Below, in pieces: positions 38,055 through 49,353 of a stretch of 64,000 bases of DNA. Numbering within the stretch: the first letter of the stretch is position 1; each line of letters opens with the position of its first letter. The stretch is from Warburgia ugandensis. Lineage: Eukaryota > Streptophyta > Magnoliopsida > Canellales > Canellaceae. The stretch is taken from contig CP141132.1 in the NCBI GenBank assembly GCA_035236585.1, positions 63,151,880 to 63,215,879 on the forward strand, in the 5' to 3' direction. The position numbers and the translations under genes were made by a program. The notes below the pieces were generated by a model, which made no database searches, had not been told where the DNA came from, and saw only the letters and a program-made list of their open reading frames with translations.

Positions 38055-38984
38055 TTAAGTTCCACCACTTAGTTTTTGAATGTGTATTAAGTTCAGTTCT
38101 TTTACTCCATCTTTTAATATTTGAATATCCATGATCATTAACCTATGTTGTGAGGTTAAACTCTCACCGGGTATCACCTTACAATCCTTACATATAGATC
38201 GTTCATTATTCCTAAGTAAAAAAAAGTCTATTTGGCTTTTATGAAGTCCAGTTTTAAAGGTTATTAAGTGTTCATCCCTCTTCTTAAAGAGGGTATTTGT
38301 AATGGATAGGTTATATGACAAAGCAAAATCGAGGATATTCTCCCCCATCTCGTTTCGTTCACCTATACCATACCCTCCGTGTATTCTATCATATCCTTCC
38401 TTATCTTTTCCTACATGGTCATTTAAGTCTGCTCCTATAAATATCCCCTCAGTGTTGGGAATTTCTTGCATGACTCCCTCCATATCTTCCCAAAACTGTC
38501 TCTTAATTATATCTTGTAACCCTACTTGTGGTGCATATGCACTTATAATATTTATAATCTGCTCTCCTAGAATCATTTTTATTATTATAATTCTATCACT
38601 GATTCTTTTAACGTCCACAACTTTATCCTTTAATTCCTTATCCACTATTATTCCTACGCCATTTCTATTATTTTCCTTTCCTACGTACCATAATTTATAC
38701 CCATCTATTTCTCTAGCTTTAGCCCCTTTCCACTTGGTTTCTTGGATACAAGCGATGTTGACTCTCCTACGTTTCATCGTGTCTACTAACTCCAAACTCT
38801 TACCTATCAGTGTCCCTATATTCCATGTAGCGATGCAAATCTTATGTTTTGGAGATACCCTATTTACTATTGCCTTTCTCAACCTCCATGGTATGAACCC
38901 ATGTATACTTTTCACTGCACCTGGGTTCTGATGCAGCGCGTCGCTTCCGAGGGGACGCTCTAGCAGCCCTTGCCCATTTTTCAC
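38055..38984 (-). CDS. LINE AP-type endonuclease, still open (309 codons)
   Basis: An apurinic-type endonuclease domain that nicks target DNA for LINE insertion. Catalytic signatures visible in order: ATWNIGTL (Asn), ACIQETKWKG (Glu), ISAYAPQ, GADLNDHVG (Asp/Asn), and SQHRLMIMDI near the end (the His-containing block). The frame continues upstream through the 5' repeats (LLERPLGSDALHQNPGAVKS), so those repeats are read in the same frame. The first ATG of this open stretch may not be the element's true start. Downstream it ends shortly after KELNLIHIQKLSGGT, where the intact family would continue. Unlike the plus-strand LINE at 17.6-21.1 kb, this domain has no visible lesion. Confidence 0.85.
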   Translation of the reverse strand: MKNGQGLLERPLGSDALHQNPGAVKSIHGFIPWRLRKAIVNRVSPKHKICIATWNIGTLIGKSLELVDTMKRRRVNIACIQETKWKGAKAREIDGYKLWYVGKENNRNGVGIIVDKELKDKVVDVKRISDRIIIIKMILGEQIINIISAYAPQVGLQDIIKRQFWEDMEGVMQEIPNTEGIFIGADLNDHVGKDKEGYDRIHGGYGIGERNEMGENILDFALSYNLSITNTLFKKRDEHLITFKTGLHKSQIDFFLLRNNERSICKDCKVIPGESLTSQHRLMIMDIQILKDGVKELNLIHIQKLSGGT

Positions 38985-39090
38985 TACACCCGGGATCTAA
39001 TGTAGCACGTCGCTTCTGAGAGAACACCCTAGCAACCCTTGCCTATTTTTCACCGCATCCAACTTCCCCCTTGCCGGCTGGCACCTGACG
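38930..39090 (-). repeat. LINE 5' tandem repeats, about 69 bp
   Basis: On the minus strand GTGAAAAATAGGCAAGGGTT, GTGAAAAATGGGCAAGGGCT and GTGAAAAGTATACATGGGTT begin successive units, each followed or preceded by GAAGCGACG[TC]GCT and CATCAGA. One full unit is 69 nt (23 codons). The plus-strand LINE shows the same repeats at 17615-17800. Confidence 0.8.
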
Positions 39091-39159
39091 CAAGACCCTC
39101 CTCCTTTTTTATCCGGGCTTGGGACCGGCATTGGTGGAGTTTGATGGAAGATAAAAATC

Positions 39160-39875
39160 TTGCAGAAAATGTTAGGAGGATAACCCCTTCGAAGCAATCT
39201 CAAAGAAGTTCATAATGTAAAAGTGAGATGTTTGAGTTGCGACTTCCACACATGCATTATAAGGTAATGTAGAACTTTTGCAAATGAGGAATTTAGGAAT
39301 TCCCCATGAAAGATTCTAATGGACCACAAATGAGGTGCTCAACCTTTGGATGATCTAACTTGTTCATTTGATTGCCCTGTCTTTGGATGTCTTCTAGTTC
39401 AAAAAGCACATTAGTTGGTTCATTCAATTGTATAAAAGTTGTACTAAGCTCATAGGAATCAAATGGTTTGAAAACTTTGTACAATAGTTCTCTATATTAA
39501 TTCAACTCCTTAGAACATAGTTTTTAAATTTGAGGAATGTCTAAGCAATCAGATAAAAATTCAAATCATCCAAATGGTGGGGTCCCATCATGAAAATAAT
39601 TTGAGATTGATTGGATGTCTATGCATGCTCTTACAAGGATTGGTGTAGTCCTCTCGTAAAAGAAGCAATTGGAGCATTCCTTCCTCTATGCAAATGCTTC
39701 ATCTAGCCCTCATCTACCTGTTAATCATAGTTTTGAAACTCATGAGTGAAATTGAAAAACATGTCAGAGTTACTCAAATGATTTGCAAATTGAGTCACTC
39801 AATAAGTCAACTCCCTACATAACAATTTTTTTTTTACATAGGTTGAGATTTTAATATAAGGCCTTCCAAACACAA
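39160..39875. other. No recognised gene
   Basis: AT-rich DNA between the LINE's right target duplication and the Athila-like element. Only short frames; no repeat recognised. Confidence 0.4.
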
Positions 39876-39879
39876 TAAC

Positions 39880-42180
39880 TATTGTGATGTTTTAATTAAC
39901 ACACAAGTGTATGAATTGGTTATAGTATAAGCACACAAGTGAGGTTGATCCCACAAGAAATTGAACAGTTTGTGTGTTAAGTGGGTCCTTACATAAACTA
40001 ATTAGCCTAGCCAAAGAAGGTAGTTTTAACTTAAACTAATGATGAAAATTAAAAATGCATAGAATTATAAAACTTCTAAAATTAGAACTTTCTAAATCTG
40101 AATATGAAAACTTCATAAAATTAAGTTCAAATGCAATTAAATCTAACCATAAACTAAACCTAACCTAGCATGCAACTAAACTACCAAATAAACATGCAAA
40201 ATTAAATGAACCATTCAACAACATGGTGCGCTTAATTTTAAGATTAGAAAAATTCCTACATTGAACATGAAGGTTGAGCATAACTTTATTGAATTGAAAT
40301 TATTACAAAAGGAGGGTCATCAATGTTGGAAGCTTATAAAGAAAATTGTGCATATTTCTTAGCAATCAAATACAAATTACCCAATTCAATTTCAAGTATT
40401 CCAACATCTACAAATCTATATGCAATTGAACCCAAAGAGAATTAAGGAAAAGGAGAAGAAAAGAAGATGGAATGAAGCAAGGAAAGCAAGGAATTTAAGG
40501 AGGATTCAATGAACAAGATCTTCATCCAAGGACTACAATCTCTTAGTTGTCACTACAAGAAAGTTGTGGTCCTTAGATACAAGGATCTAAGGCTTAAAAC
40601 AATAAGCAAATAAACAAGGAAAACTAAGGAAGAAAGCAAGGAAAGAAAAGCAAGATAAAAGAAAGCAATAATAAAAGAAATAAGCAATGAAAACCATCCT
40701 AGAAATTAAGTGCAACAAGTTAGAAGAAAAAAGCAAGAAAGAGGCTTAGGTCTAACATAAATAAAGAGGCTTGAAGTGCTCCTACCATGAAGATTATGTT
40801 GAAGCTTAAGAAGAGAGGAACCATGTGTGTACTCCAAGTGGAGGACCAGCCCAAGCAGAGGGCATGGAACTCCTTAGTTTCATGCATGGAATCCCTTTTT
40901 GTTTTATATTTTCCTACTTCTAAAGAGTCCTATGTAAGAATGGGAATGAGGGATAGAGTTTTGGAAAGTAGGGTGGTTGGGTGACGTAGGGAATCTAGGA
41001 AGGTGATTGGAAAGTGGAAGGATGAGATTAGAAGGAGGAAAGGCTCCTATCTTTTAGGAGTTTGGCATGAAACTCCCTTCCTTTAGGGCATTTCACATGG
41101 AATGGCAAGAAGGAATAGATTAAAGAGGGATGGAGAGAGATAGGAAAGGAAGAAAGAGATAAGGGTTATGTGGCATACGAAGTGGTTGGTGTTGGGTTAG
41201 GAAGGTCCAAGGTAAGGTGGGAGGTGCCACATTTTTAGGGTGGTGCATCTCCCTCCTTGTAGAAATCATGGAAGATTGAGGGGACAGAAAGAGATGGAGA
41301 TGGAGAGATATGGAAAGATATAAAGAGAAAGAAAGGAAATGAGGTGGAGTGAGGTGGTTGGGTAGATCTAGGATTGATGGGCTGGAAATGGTAGGTTAAG
41401 AAGGTGTGAGAGTATTAGAAAGGTGGGACTCTAGGCAGGAAGGTAAAAAATTAATAGTGCTCTTGTATGGTGAGGTGGAGAGAGAGAAAAAGGTGAGAAA
41501 ATCAAAGAAAAAGAAGAAAAATAAAGTGGTTCTTCCTATTGGTCAACATGCTATCTTAACCAATTGGATTTTTCCTCAAATATCTTTAAAGTAACCTTAA
41601 AAATCCATAGATATTTGCTTTAGATTTTTCTCCAATCATAGCTTTCCATGTAGCTTAGCTCATGTGGCTTGGTGGCTTGCTTTGAGAGCTCATTTAGCTT
41701 AGCTTCATGGGTAGCTTTAAGGGGCTCTTTTGGCTTGGTTGTTGACTTAACCCCTTGGCTTTGATGGCTGGCTAGGCTCCTTAGCTTATCACCTTCTTCA
41801 TGGCTTGTATATGGCTAGGTGGCTTGAGTGGCTCCCCATGCAAAGGTGGTGGACATTGCATGGCTTGTGCATAGGCCCACTTTAGTCACCTTTGACTCTG
41901 TTAATTTCATCATTTACTTGCCTTAAATTGATCATGATACTTTATCTCACTTTGGATTGATGACATTGAGGCCTTAACTCAATCTTTTGATCATGATCTA
42001 CAATTTTCATCTCGATCGATCTCGACCATTAGATCATCATCTTGATTCCTACAAAAAGTCAAAAACTCTAATTAAATTCTAAAAAAATATGAATATTTAC
42101 ATGTTTACCCTGAATTAGCTTTTAAACCTACAAATTATTAAATATTTGATTTATTAGGCCAAAAATGCTTGTGTTGAAAT
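39880..42180 (-). repeat. 3' LTR of the Athila-like element
   Basis: About 2.3 kb. It shares with the other LTR GTCACTACAAGA followed by GTGGTCCTT, CTAGG or AAGG AAAACTAAGGA, GGCTT-rich text (41640-41880) and AATTAAATTCTAAAAAA. It contains degenerate subunits of about 200 bp, each with CTCC...TTTTAGG and GGCATG.AACTCC-type words. The right edge is approximate (42165-42190). Confidence 0.65.
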
Positions 42181-42560
42181 CTTTGGTGGAGGTAACAATA
42201 TAACATAATAGACCACCATGAGTTTATGTTTAGTGGGACCACATTGATGATCCCCCATTTTCAGTATTTAATGGCAGTCAATATACCTTCACCTCAAAAA
42301 TTGAGTTGGTGGTAATACAATTACAACATAAACTGCCGTGAATTTAGATTTTGTTGGACAATATAGAATTGAATGGTCAACTTTTTCAACAAATTGAGGA
42401 ATAATGGTGCTCATATAAATCAATACATGTTTTTCCTCCTTCTCCCTTACATATTATTGAAATGGGGGTATAAGCTGACTCTGCACGTTCCTAAATGGTT
42501 GTTCTTGATCTAATGAAAGCAGGGTAGGGCTTAAACCCTTAGTCAGTTCTAATATGTACC

Positions 42561-43850
42561 CTAGAGTTGGTTAATGTATGGTCTACATATCAATGAACTC
42601 TTCTTCTTCCTAATTTTCAGAACAAGTAAGGTTTTAAGTGGACCTATATAGTTATCTAGAGTTTGATCAAATAAAGTATGTAGGTCCCAATTGGGTATAT
42701 CTTCTACACTGCATGGCTCAATTTGAATTTTAGGATATTTAGGGGGTCCTACTCTAGTTTGCCATTGAGAAGTGTTCATTAATAGTGAAGCATCTAATAA
42801 ATCATTTACTTCAGCAATAGATGTGTCTTCATCAAATTCATAAAAATTAAAAAGACATGACTTGAGTGGATCTAGGTTGGAGGAATACAAAGTTGGTTGG
42901 GAACTATGTAAATCACAATGATCATAAGACATGTCTATTCTAATGTCACTAATAATGGACAAGGATGGTGAAAAGCTTTGAGGCTTAGCAAGTTCATAAG
43001 AAATTTCTGTCCTATCATCACTTTTAATGGACAGGGATGATTGAAAACTGTGTAGCTTAAAAGGATCATAAGATAATCTCATCCTATTATTAGTAATAAA
43101 TGGCTCATCATTATTCTCAATTTGTACAAATTCCTCAACCATTTTCATAAATGTAGCACGGAATTGACCCATCACTTCACAACATTGTTTAGCCAATTCC
43201 ATATATAACCTAAAGGTCTCTTCTAATACTTGTTCCCTCTGTGCTGGAAGCAATAACTTGAAAGGCTCATATTGTTGTGGCATTGGAGTACTGGGAAAGG
43301 ATTTGTCAATTTGGAGCCATGACAATTGTTCCTGATATTCATGATAATAATGGTTAGGTTGATCAGGGTGGTACCATGATGGTTCTTCTTGATACGATTG
43401 ATAATCCTGAGACCATTGTTGTTTAGGATGCCTAGATCATCCATTATAGTTTTGGTAGTTTCTCTCAAGATAATTGTAATTTCTAGGGTGTGATAATGTA
43501 GTAGGTGCATCCATTGGCTTCAGATAATATTCATTATAATTGGAGCTCAATGGCCATGAAATAGGGGCATGTGGAGGTTCAAAATTGGTATAGTAATTAT
43601 TGTACTAAGGTTGTTCATATGACTCAATATAGTAATCACCATACTGAGGTTGTTGATATGCCTTAGTATTTTTCTCTGAAGCACTTAACTTATCTAGTGT
43701 TATAGTCATCCTATCCATCACAATGTCTAATTTCTTGGATAGATCAGGACTAAATCTTGTCTCTGTCTCATACATATTCTCATAAGGTAATGACTTAAAA
43801 GTGAAATATTAACATAATGGTTTTAGACCATCTCTTTCTTGATTGGCCAT
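42561..43850 (-). pseudogene. Unrecognised 429-codon ORF of the Athila-like element
   Basis: From ATG at 43850 to the stop at 42561 one frame stays readable except for three stops, at codons 14 (TAA), 82 (TAG) and 138 (TGA). Each can arise by one C-to-T change from CAA, CAG or CGA. The N-terminus starts MANQERDGLKPL. Residues 60-175 are rich in Tyr, Gln, Asn, Pro and Trp (QPQYGDYYIESYEQP). About 200-245 is helix-like (EETFRLYMELAKQCCEVMGQ). Residues 256-327 are three 24-residue repeats, each starting with Arg, with a conserved SY in the first five to six residues. The C-terminus is acidic (YEFDEDTSIAEVNDLLDA), with W at LMNTSQWQTRVGPP. No zinc knuckle, protease or polymerase motif is present. 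It may be a highly diverged gag or a product specific to non-autonomous Athila-like elements; the function is unknown. Confidence 0.62.
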
Positions 43851-43859
43851 TGTACTCAA

Positions 43860-45110
43860 CTTTACATACAACAAAACTAATCATTATATGTAACAAACAA
43901 GTACAACAATTTTTTTATGTAAGGCCCTAACTGTATGATGTAACCAAAATGCTAGTCCTAAGATTTTACAATGCATAGCCAATCCTAATAGCTTGCTAAT
44001 GAGCTAAATTAATGATCTTTAATTAATGCATAGGGTGGTAGCATTTTGACCTAAATTTAGACAATTCCTCCTTTTATCCAACTTAGACTACTATTTACCA
44101 ATTAGGTTCTTCTCTAAAGCGATTAATACAATTCTCATGTTATGAGGCATTTAGATCTTGAGTGACATCAATGAAAGGCATGAGAAAATCACTTAGATTT
44201 TAGACACCCACTATAACCACAATGCTTAAAAGCCACTAACTAACAATAGACTTAATCGTTCAAAAAGATTCCTACAAGTTCGAAAACCCTAAGACTCTTT
44301 CTACTTGATTTTAAATTATTTATACTTGATTTTAAATTATGTTCAAGGGTTAAGATCACAAACATATAAGGATCAATTTTAATTACCTAGGTGGGCCATG
44401 GATATGGTGATGAAATCTGATCCTTATCTTATAAGGTTCCTGTCGGGCCCTTACTATCAACGTGACACATTCCACAATAAAGCAATCAAACATACAATGT
44501 AATACAGAATGCAAACTAATGCCTACCTATATGCTACTTAACAAAGGGTCAAATACTTTAACAGACAGAACACTATAACCAAGTAGCCTATACTTTGGTT
44601 ATAGCTTAGCTCAAGCTAACCTTTGTGAAATATGTGCACAACTAATGCAACAATCCTAAGTAAGATGCAACAATTAAGAATGCATGACCCTAATCTATAT
44701 GAGTTACACCACCATCAAGGATGCAAATTATACTAAATGCAATTATTCTACAAAAATAAAAGAGAGTGAAGATTACTTATAGTGGGGGTTGAGATGAAGA
44801 TCAAGTGTGGGTCGCCATGCCCCACACTTGCTCTGTATTAATACAATTCATTTAAAATTAATAATAAAGTGCATAATACAATGGGCCTCACTATAAGTTT
44901 CACTCAAAACCCTAATCTAATGTGATGAAGTTTTGGCCATAGAATCACCACCGCTCGTTTCCAATTTTTCCTCACACAAAATCAAACAAAATATGCTCAC
45001 TTTGTGAGGAATTAGAAACAAATAGAAAAATGACACAAAACCCTAATCTAATGCAACATAAACCTAAACCAGAGGTAAATGATCAAAAACAAAATCCACT
45101 ACAAATCCAT
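43860..45110. other. 5' leader of the Athila-like element
   Basis: About 1.25 kb between primer site and ORF start (sense is minus), without coding homology. It contains a 17-bp direct repeat (TTATACTTGATTTTAAA near 44320-44340) and a strong stem-loop at 44802-44830. Such leaders usually carry packaging and dimerisation signals; that role here is inference. Confidence 0.45.
44802..44830 (-). promoter_or_regulatory. Stem-loop in the element leader
   Basis: CAAGTGTGGG (44802-44811) and CCCACACTTG (44821-44830) form a perfect 10-bp stem with a 9-base loop. It is a candidate RNA packaging or dimerisation hairpin by position only. Confidence 0.5.
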
Positions 45111-45115
45111 TACAA

Positions 45116-45134
45116 TCCCCCGACAAGAATGCCA
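45116..45134 (-). other. Decayed primer-binding site of Athila/Tat type
   Basis: The minus strand reads ATTTTTTGGCATTCTTGTCGG and then GGGA a few bases after the LTR end. The Athila/Tat primer site as I recall it is TGGCGCCGTTGCCGGGGA (tRNA-Asp type). The match covers TGGC, TTG and CGGGG with the middle mutated. It sets the orientation of the element. Confidence 0.6.
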
Positions 45135-45140
45135 AAAAAT

Positions 45141-47890
45141 TGTTGTGATGTTATATTTGTCGCACAAGTGCATGAAACAGTTATGCTATAATCACACGAT
45201 GAAGGTCGATCTCATGAGGAATCAAATAGTTTGTGTCCTTAGTGGACCCTTAAATTACTTAGCCTAACCAAAGGGAGTGGTTTTAACCTAAACAAGGAAT
45301 GTAAACTTAGCATAAAACTTGAAATATGGAAATTAACTAAATCAATCAATTTCATATGAAACTTTCTTAAAAATTCACCTTCCAAAAAAAAAAAAATTTC
45401 CTAAATTAAAACCTTCAAAAATGAAATTTAGAAACAATCTAAACAATGCAAAGCTAACTAATAGAAACTAAATATATGGAAACATGAAAATTAAATAAGC
45501 AATCAACCACTTTCTATGCACATAACCCTAAAGGTTGATCCGCATAGATCATGGTTAAAGAAAGTGCAAGATGCAATAATAAAAATGTGATTCTAAAGAA
45601 GTGAAATAACTATGTATCTAAATAAACATGTGATAATCTAAGATGCACACCTAAGAAATTACCAAACTAATGCACTTACCCTTAGAATCATGCACATGGT
45701 TCAAGATCCATGTGCATGGACCCAAGATGTGGTGCTTTGTGATTCTTAAGTGAAATCATGTAACTATGATGGAAGAGCATGAAACTAACGCAACTAGATC
45801 TAAGATGGTATACTTCTAACCATTAAACTTGTGGCATCAAATTCGCAAAGTAAACATTGATTCAATTAAGTTAACATTCATAACAAAATAATATTAAATG
45901 TGAATCAATTGTTAATTTCATTGAATTAAACAAAATCACAAGTGTGGCGCACATCACTCATGGAGTGAGTGCACCATTATATGAACACCTTACAATACAA
46001 AATCTCTCCTATATCTTCTATGTAATCCAATCCTAGGAAAACATGCCCAATAGATTTCTAAGGAAAAAGATGGAGAAACAATGAGAAAGAAGGCAATGAA
46101 AGCAATGAATTTAAGGACTTAGGAAACCAAATAACTCTATCCAAAGATCACTATCTCTTGGCTGTCACTACAAGAGATTAGTGGTCCTTTAATCAAGTTT
46201 CTAAAGCTTAAACAAAGATCAAACAAGCTAGGAAAACTAAGGAGTAGAGTAAAGAGAATAATACATGAAATTAATGATTAAAACTATAATAAATCAAAGG
46301 CAACATAACAGGGAACAAAGAACAAGAATTAACCTTAACATCAAGGAGAGATTAAGCATGAAAGATGAATCAAAACCCAAAGATAGGAGGCATGGAAGGG
46401 CTAGAAGATAGGAAGTTACCAAGGAAAAATATTTCACGGCTTAAGGAGGGAGAGAAAGGGGGATACACTCCTCCTTAGGAGGGGGCGATCTCCCCTTCTT
46501 TCAAAGTTTTATTTTTTGTTTTTTTATCTTTTTTTTACGTCAAACACCTCTATTATTTTGATATGCTTTGGAACTTCCTAACATTACTAATAATTGATCC
46601 TAAGGTGGAGATGAAGGGAGGAAATCTAAAGGTCAAGATGAAGAAGAATTGGGGGTAACCATATAGGAGACTTAAGTTGGTGAAAGGTGGGAGGCGTCAC
46701 CTTTTTAGGAGGGGGTGTGGGTGTCTCCCTCTTGTAAAAATCATGGATGGCCCTAGGAAATAGAAAGTGAGATGGGAAAAGAGTAGGGGACATAGAAGAC
46801 ATAAGGAGGAAAAGGTAAGGTGGAAAGATTTGGTAGCCCTTGGTTGAACAATGAATGATGAGGATGATGAGTATAGAAGGTAAGATAATGAGGGAACCTA
46901 GGGCAACCAACTAAGGCATCTAAGAGGAGGGAAGAAAGGAGGCACCACCTTTTTAGGTTGTTGGCATGGAACTCCTTTCCTCCAATGTTCTTCACATGGA
47001 ATGTTTGGTGGTTAGGGAAAGAAAAAGATAGAAATGGAGCGACAGGAAAAGAGAAAGAGGAAAGGTTAGGTGGAAATAGATGGTTGGTTGGGACTATGAT
47101 GAAGTTAGGAAAGTGGGATGTTTGATCGGGTAAGAGAGAGTTTTCGGAAGGTGGGAGTCTTAGGTGGAATTAAGGAAGGTGGGATGTAAAATTGTGTAGA
47201 GAGAGAGGGGGGGTGAGAAAACATAAAAGAAAAAAGAAAAGAAAAGGTTGTTCTTCCTATTGGTTCACATGCATGCTTATTTGTATTTATTTTTACCCAA
47301 ATATCCCTTAATTATCCTCTTGAAAACCTACATTTTAGCTTAGGATAATTGAGTGACATTCTCCTCCAAAAGTCACACTCCAAGTAGCCTTGGGTTTAGT
47401 GGCTTGAATGGATTTGAGGGCTCATTTACCTTGGCTTCATGGCTCACACCCTTGGCTTTAATGGCTTTGCTTGACTCCTTAGCTTGTCACCTTCTAGCAT
47501 GGCTTGTACATAGCTAAGTTGGCTTGAATGGCTCAAAGCAAAGGTGGTGGGGTTAAATGGCTTTGTGCATGGGCCCATTTTAGTCAACTTTGGCTATTCT
47601 ATTTGCTTTCTTAGATCCCTGATCTTTCCTTGAGATGATCTTAAACTTTGTTAAAACTTGAAATTGATAAAATGTAAGTCCGAATCCTCCAATTTGATCT
47701 TCATTCTTAATCTTCATCTTGATCAATCTCGGCCATTGGATCATCATTCTAATTCCTAAAAAAGATATAAAAAAAACTATAATTAAATTCTAAAAAATTA
47801 TGATTACATACATACTTCCCCAGATTAGCTTCTAGACCACAAATTATCAAATATTTGGTTGATTAGGTAAAAAATGCACATGTTATAATT
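45141..47890 (-). repeat. 5' LTR of the Athila-like element
   Basis: About 2.75 kb, direct repeat of 39880-42180. Its left end carries the motif CGCACAAGTGCATG ... AAGGTCGATCTCATGAGGA shared with the 3' LTR and with the solo LTR at 6276-8532. Internal subunits near 46440, 46690, 46940 and 47150 repeat CACC.TTTTTAGG and a GGCATGGAACTCC or GTGTCTCCCTC word. The right edge is approximate. Confidence 0.65.
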
Positions 47891-48788
47891 TTTGGCCAAA
47901 ACCCCTAATTTAACACTAAGTTTTAATAGATGGGCTACAAATTATGTGATTTTTATACAAAATTGGACACTTTTCACTCACCTACCTATACCGTCTTCCT
48001 CTACTTTTCCCCAGCTTCTCTCAACATCTCTTTGTTCTTCTCTTGGGGTTGATCGTACGGACTAGAAAGAAGTTCCCTTACTTTGCCCTCCTTTCCTTTT
48101 TATAACAAGCAGTTGCATGAGGGGTGGCCAATTGTCCCCATGCATGAGACCAACTACTCCCTTCCATTGAATCATGTGGTGGCTGGTTTTTCATGCATGG
48201 GATGGCCAGCCACTACTAACTTTTTACGTTAAAACCCCCTTATGTTTCTATCTTTGCAATCATACTCTTCATTTGAGTTTTTAATTCAATCAACACAAGT
48301 GATAGGTTCTTGAATCTAATTACCAAGTTTCTCTACACTCCCATTCCATGTGGTGGACAGGTACCCAATCATCTAAGAGTGGACCTCCTTCTTGATCCAT
48401 CCTTCCCTACACTTAGATATATATGTTCATGTTCATTCTCCCTTAAGTTGGTGTGCTAGCTTACAATGCACCGCCTAAGGTGTCTTTTCCATTCCTCACT
48501 CAACTGTTAATGAAAATCAACGTTCCACTTGTATAGAAATCTATTGATGGGGCCTGGATGATTCAATTCGTCCATCAACTAATTAGCACTTACACATAGG
48601 TGATGCTCCAACCTTAAATATCACTCATTCTTTCTCACACTCTCATCAATTTTTCAAATGAATTGTTGTTTATGATCAATATAAAGAGTGTTAAGAAAGT
48701 GAGCGTTCAACATAAGGTTAAAAAAATTTGTAATTTGAATTTATTATACATATAATAGATATTTACACATACTACACCTATACTAGTA
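47891..48788. other. No recognised gene
   Basis: Pyrimidine-rich then AT-rich DNA. CCTTTTTATAACAAGCAG near 48093 could be a promoter of an unrecognised LTR, but no ends were found. Confidence 0.35.
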
Positions 48789-48798
48789 TTTATATTTA

Positions 48799-48965
48799 AT
48801 TTTATAAAAGAGAGTAGCCCCACAGCACGAAGCTCCCGTGCATGCGTGGTCCAGGGAAGGGCAGACCACAAGGGTCAATAGTACACAGTCTTACCTTGCA
48901 TTTTGCAAGAGGCTTTTTCTATGCATCGAACTCGTGACTTCAAGGTTATACCAAGGCTCCCCTTC
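48799..48965 (-). mobile_element. Second Au SINE, minus strand
   Basis: It contains the same diagnostic words as the SINE at 13304: GAGCCTTGG at the head, TTGCAAAATGCAAGGTAAGA, CCTTGTGGTCTGCCCTTCCC and GGGAGCTTCGTGC. The box B region is partly deleted. A 10-bp target duplication, TTTATATTTA, flanks it (48789-48798 and 48966-48975). It sits at the left edge of the duplicated segment. Confidence 0.88.
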
Positions 48966-48975
48966 TTTATATTTA

Positions 48976-49353
48976 CTTTTATGATAAAATTAAATGTCAT
49001 CAATTAAAATTTTTATACTAATTAATAATTTATGCAACTTTACATCAACAATTAGGGGATCAGATGGAAGCTCTAAATGACATGCCTCTAACCTAAGGAC
49101 GCTCTACAAACTCATTCATAAAGATAAGATAATCAATCCTGTATAGAAAGAGCATGGAGTTCTTGGTGATGAGGTAGTTGAATTACCATTCATTAGAGAG
49201 AACCTCATAAGAGTTTGTAAATTAGATTAACTGGAATGTGTACACATTATCTCCTAAATCAAGTATGCAAATATATACTTCAATATGTACCCTTGACATT
49301 ATGCGCTTATAAGTAATGATAATTAGTAGTTATTTATTTTTCACATCTACCTG
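48976..49353. repeat. Duplicated segment, copy 1, left part
   Basis: TTTATGATAAAATTAAATGT, TCTACAAACTCATTCATAAA and GATAAGATAATCAA match 58636-58800 (TTTATGAAAAAATTAAATGT and so on). It is continued at 54428 after the giant solo LTR. Confidence 0.72.

Larger units (their letters stand above)
35961..39141 (-). mobile_element. Nearly full-length RTE-clade LINE, 3,181 bp
   Basis: A non-LTR retrotransposon with one long frame (endonuclease, reverse transcriptase, C-terminal domain). It copies itself by nicking target DNA and reverse transcribing its RNA in place. It has an 18-bp target duplication, a 5' repeat region and the 3' end AAGGTCTTGATGATGATGAT, the GAT-type tail of plant RTE elements. 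The length equals a typical complete RTE. The frame is broken by a few stops and a 13-bp duplication just before the FADD box, so this copy cannot make the whole protein. Confidence 0.93.
39880..47890 (-). mobile_element. Non-autonomous Athila/Tat-like LTR retrotransposon, about 8 kb
   Basis: Two diverged direct repeats (39880 to about 42180 and 45141 to about 47890) share their start (T[GA]TTGTGATGTT, then CACAAGTG), internal words and end (ATTAGG.[CA]AAAAATGC). Just inside the right repeat the minus strand carries a decayed Athila/Tat primer site, so sense is minus and the right repeat is the 5' LTR. The internal region of about 2.95 kb contains one 429-codon frame with no protease, reverse transcriptase or integrase. 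The LTRs differ in length by roughly 450 bp from indels, so insertion is not recent. Autonomous partners would have to supply the enzymes. Confidence 0.7.

Noticed and set aside
38302..38931. 209-codon plus-strand frame
   Set aside because: It lies exactly antisense to the LINE endonuclease and has a low-complexity hydrophobic composition; a shadow frame.
40550..40560. CACTACAAGAAA word, also CACTACAAGAGA near 46166, resembling CACTA transposon ends
   Set aside because: Both occur at the same place in the paired LTRs of the Athila-like element, so they are homologous LTR positions and not transposon termini.
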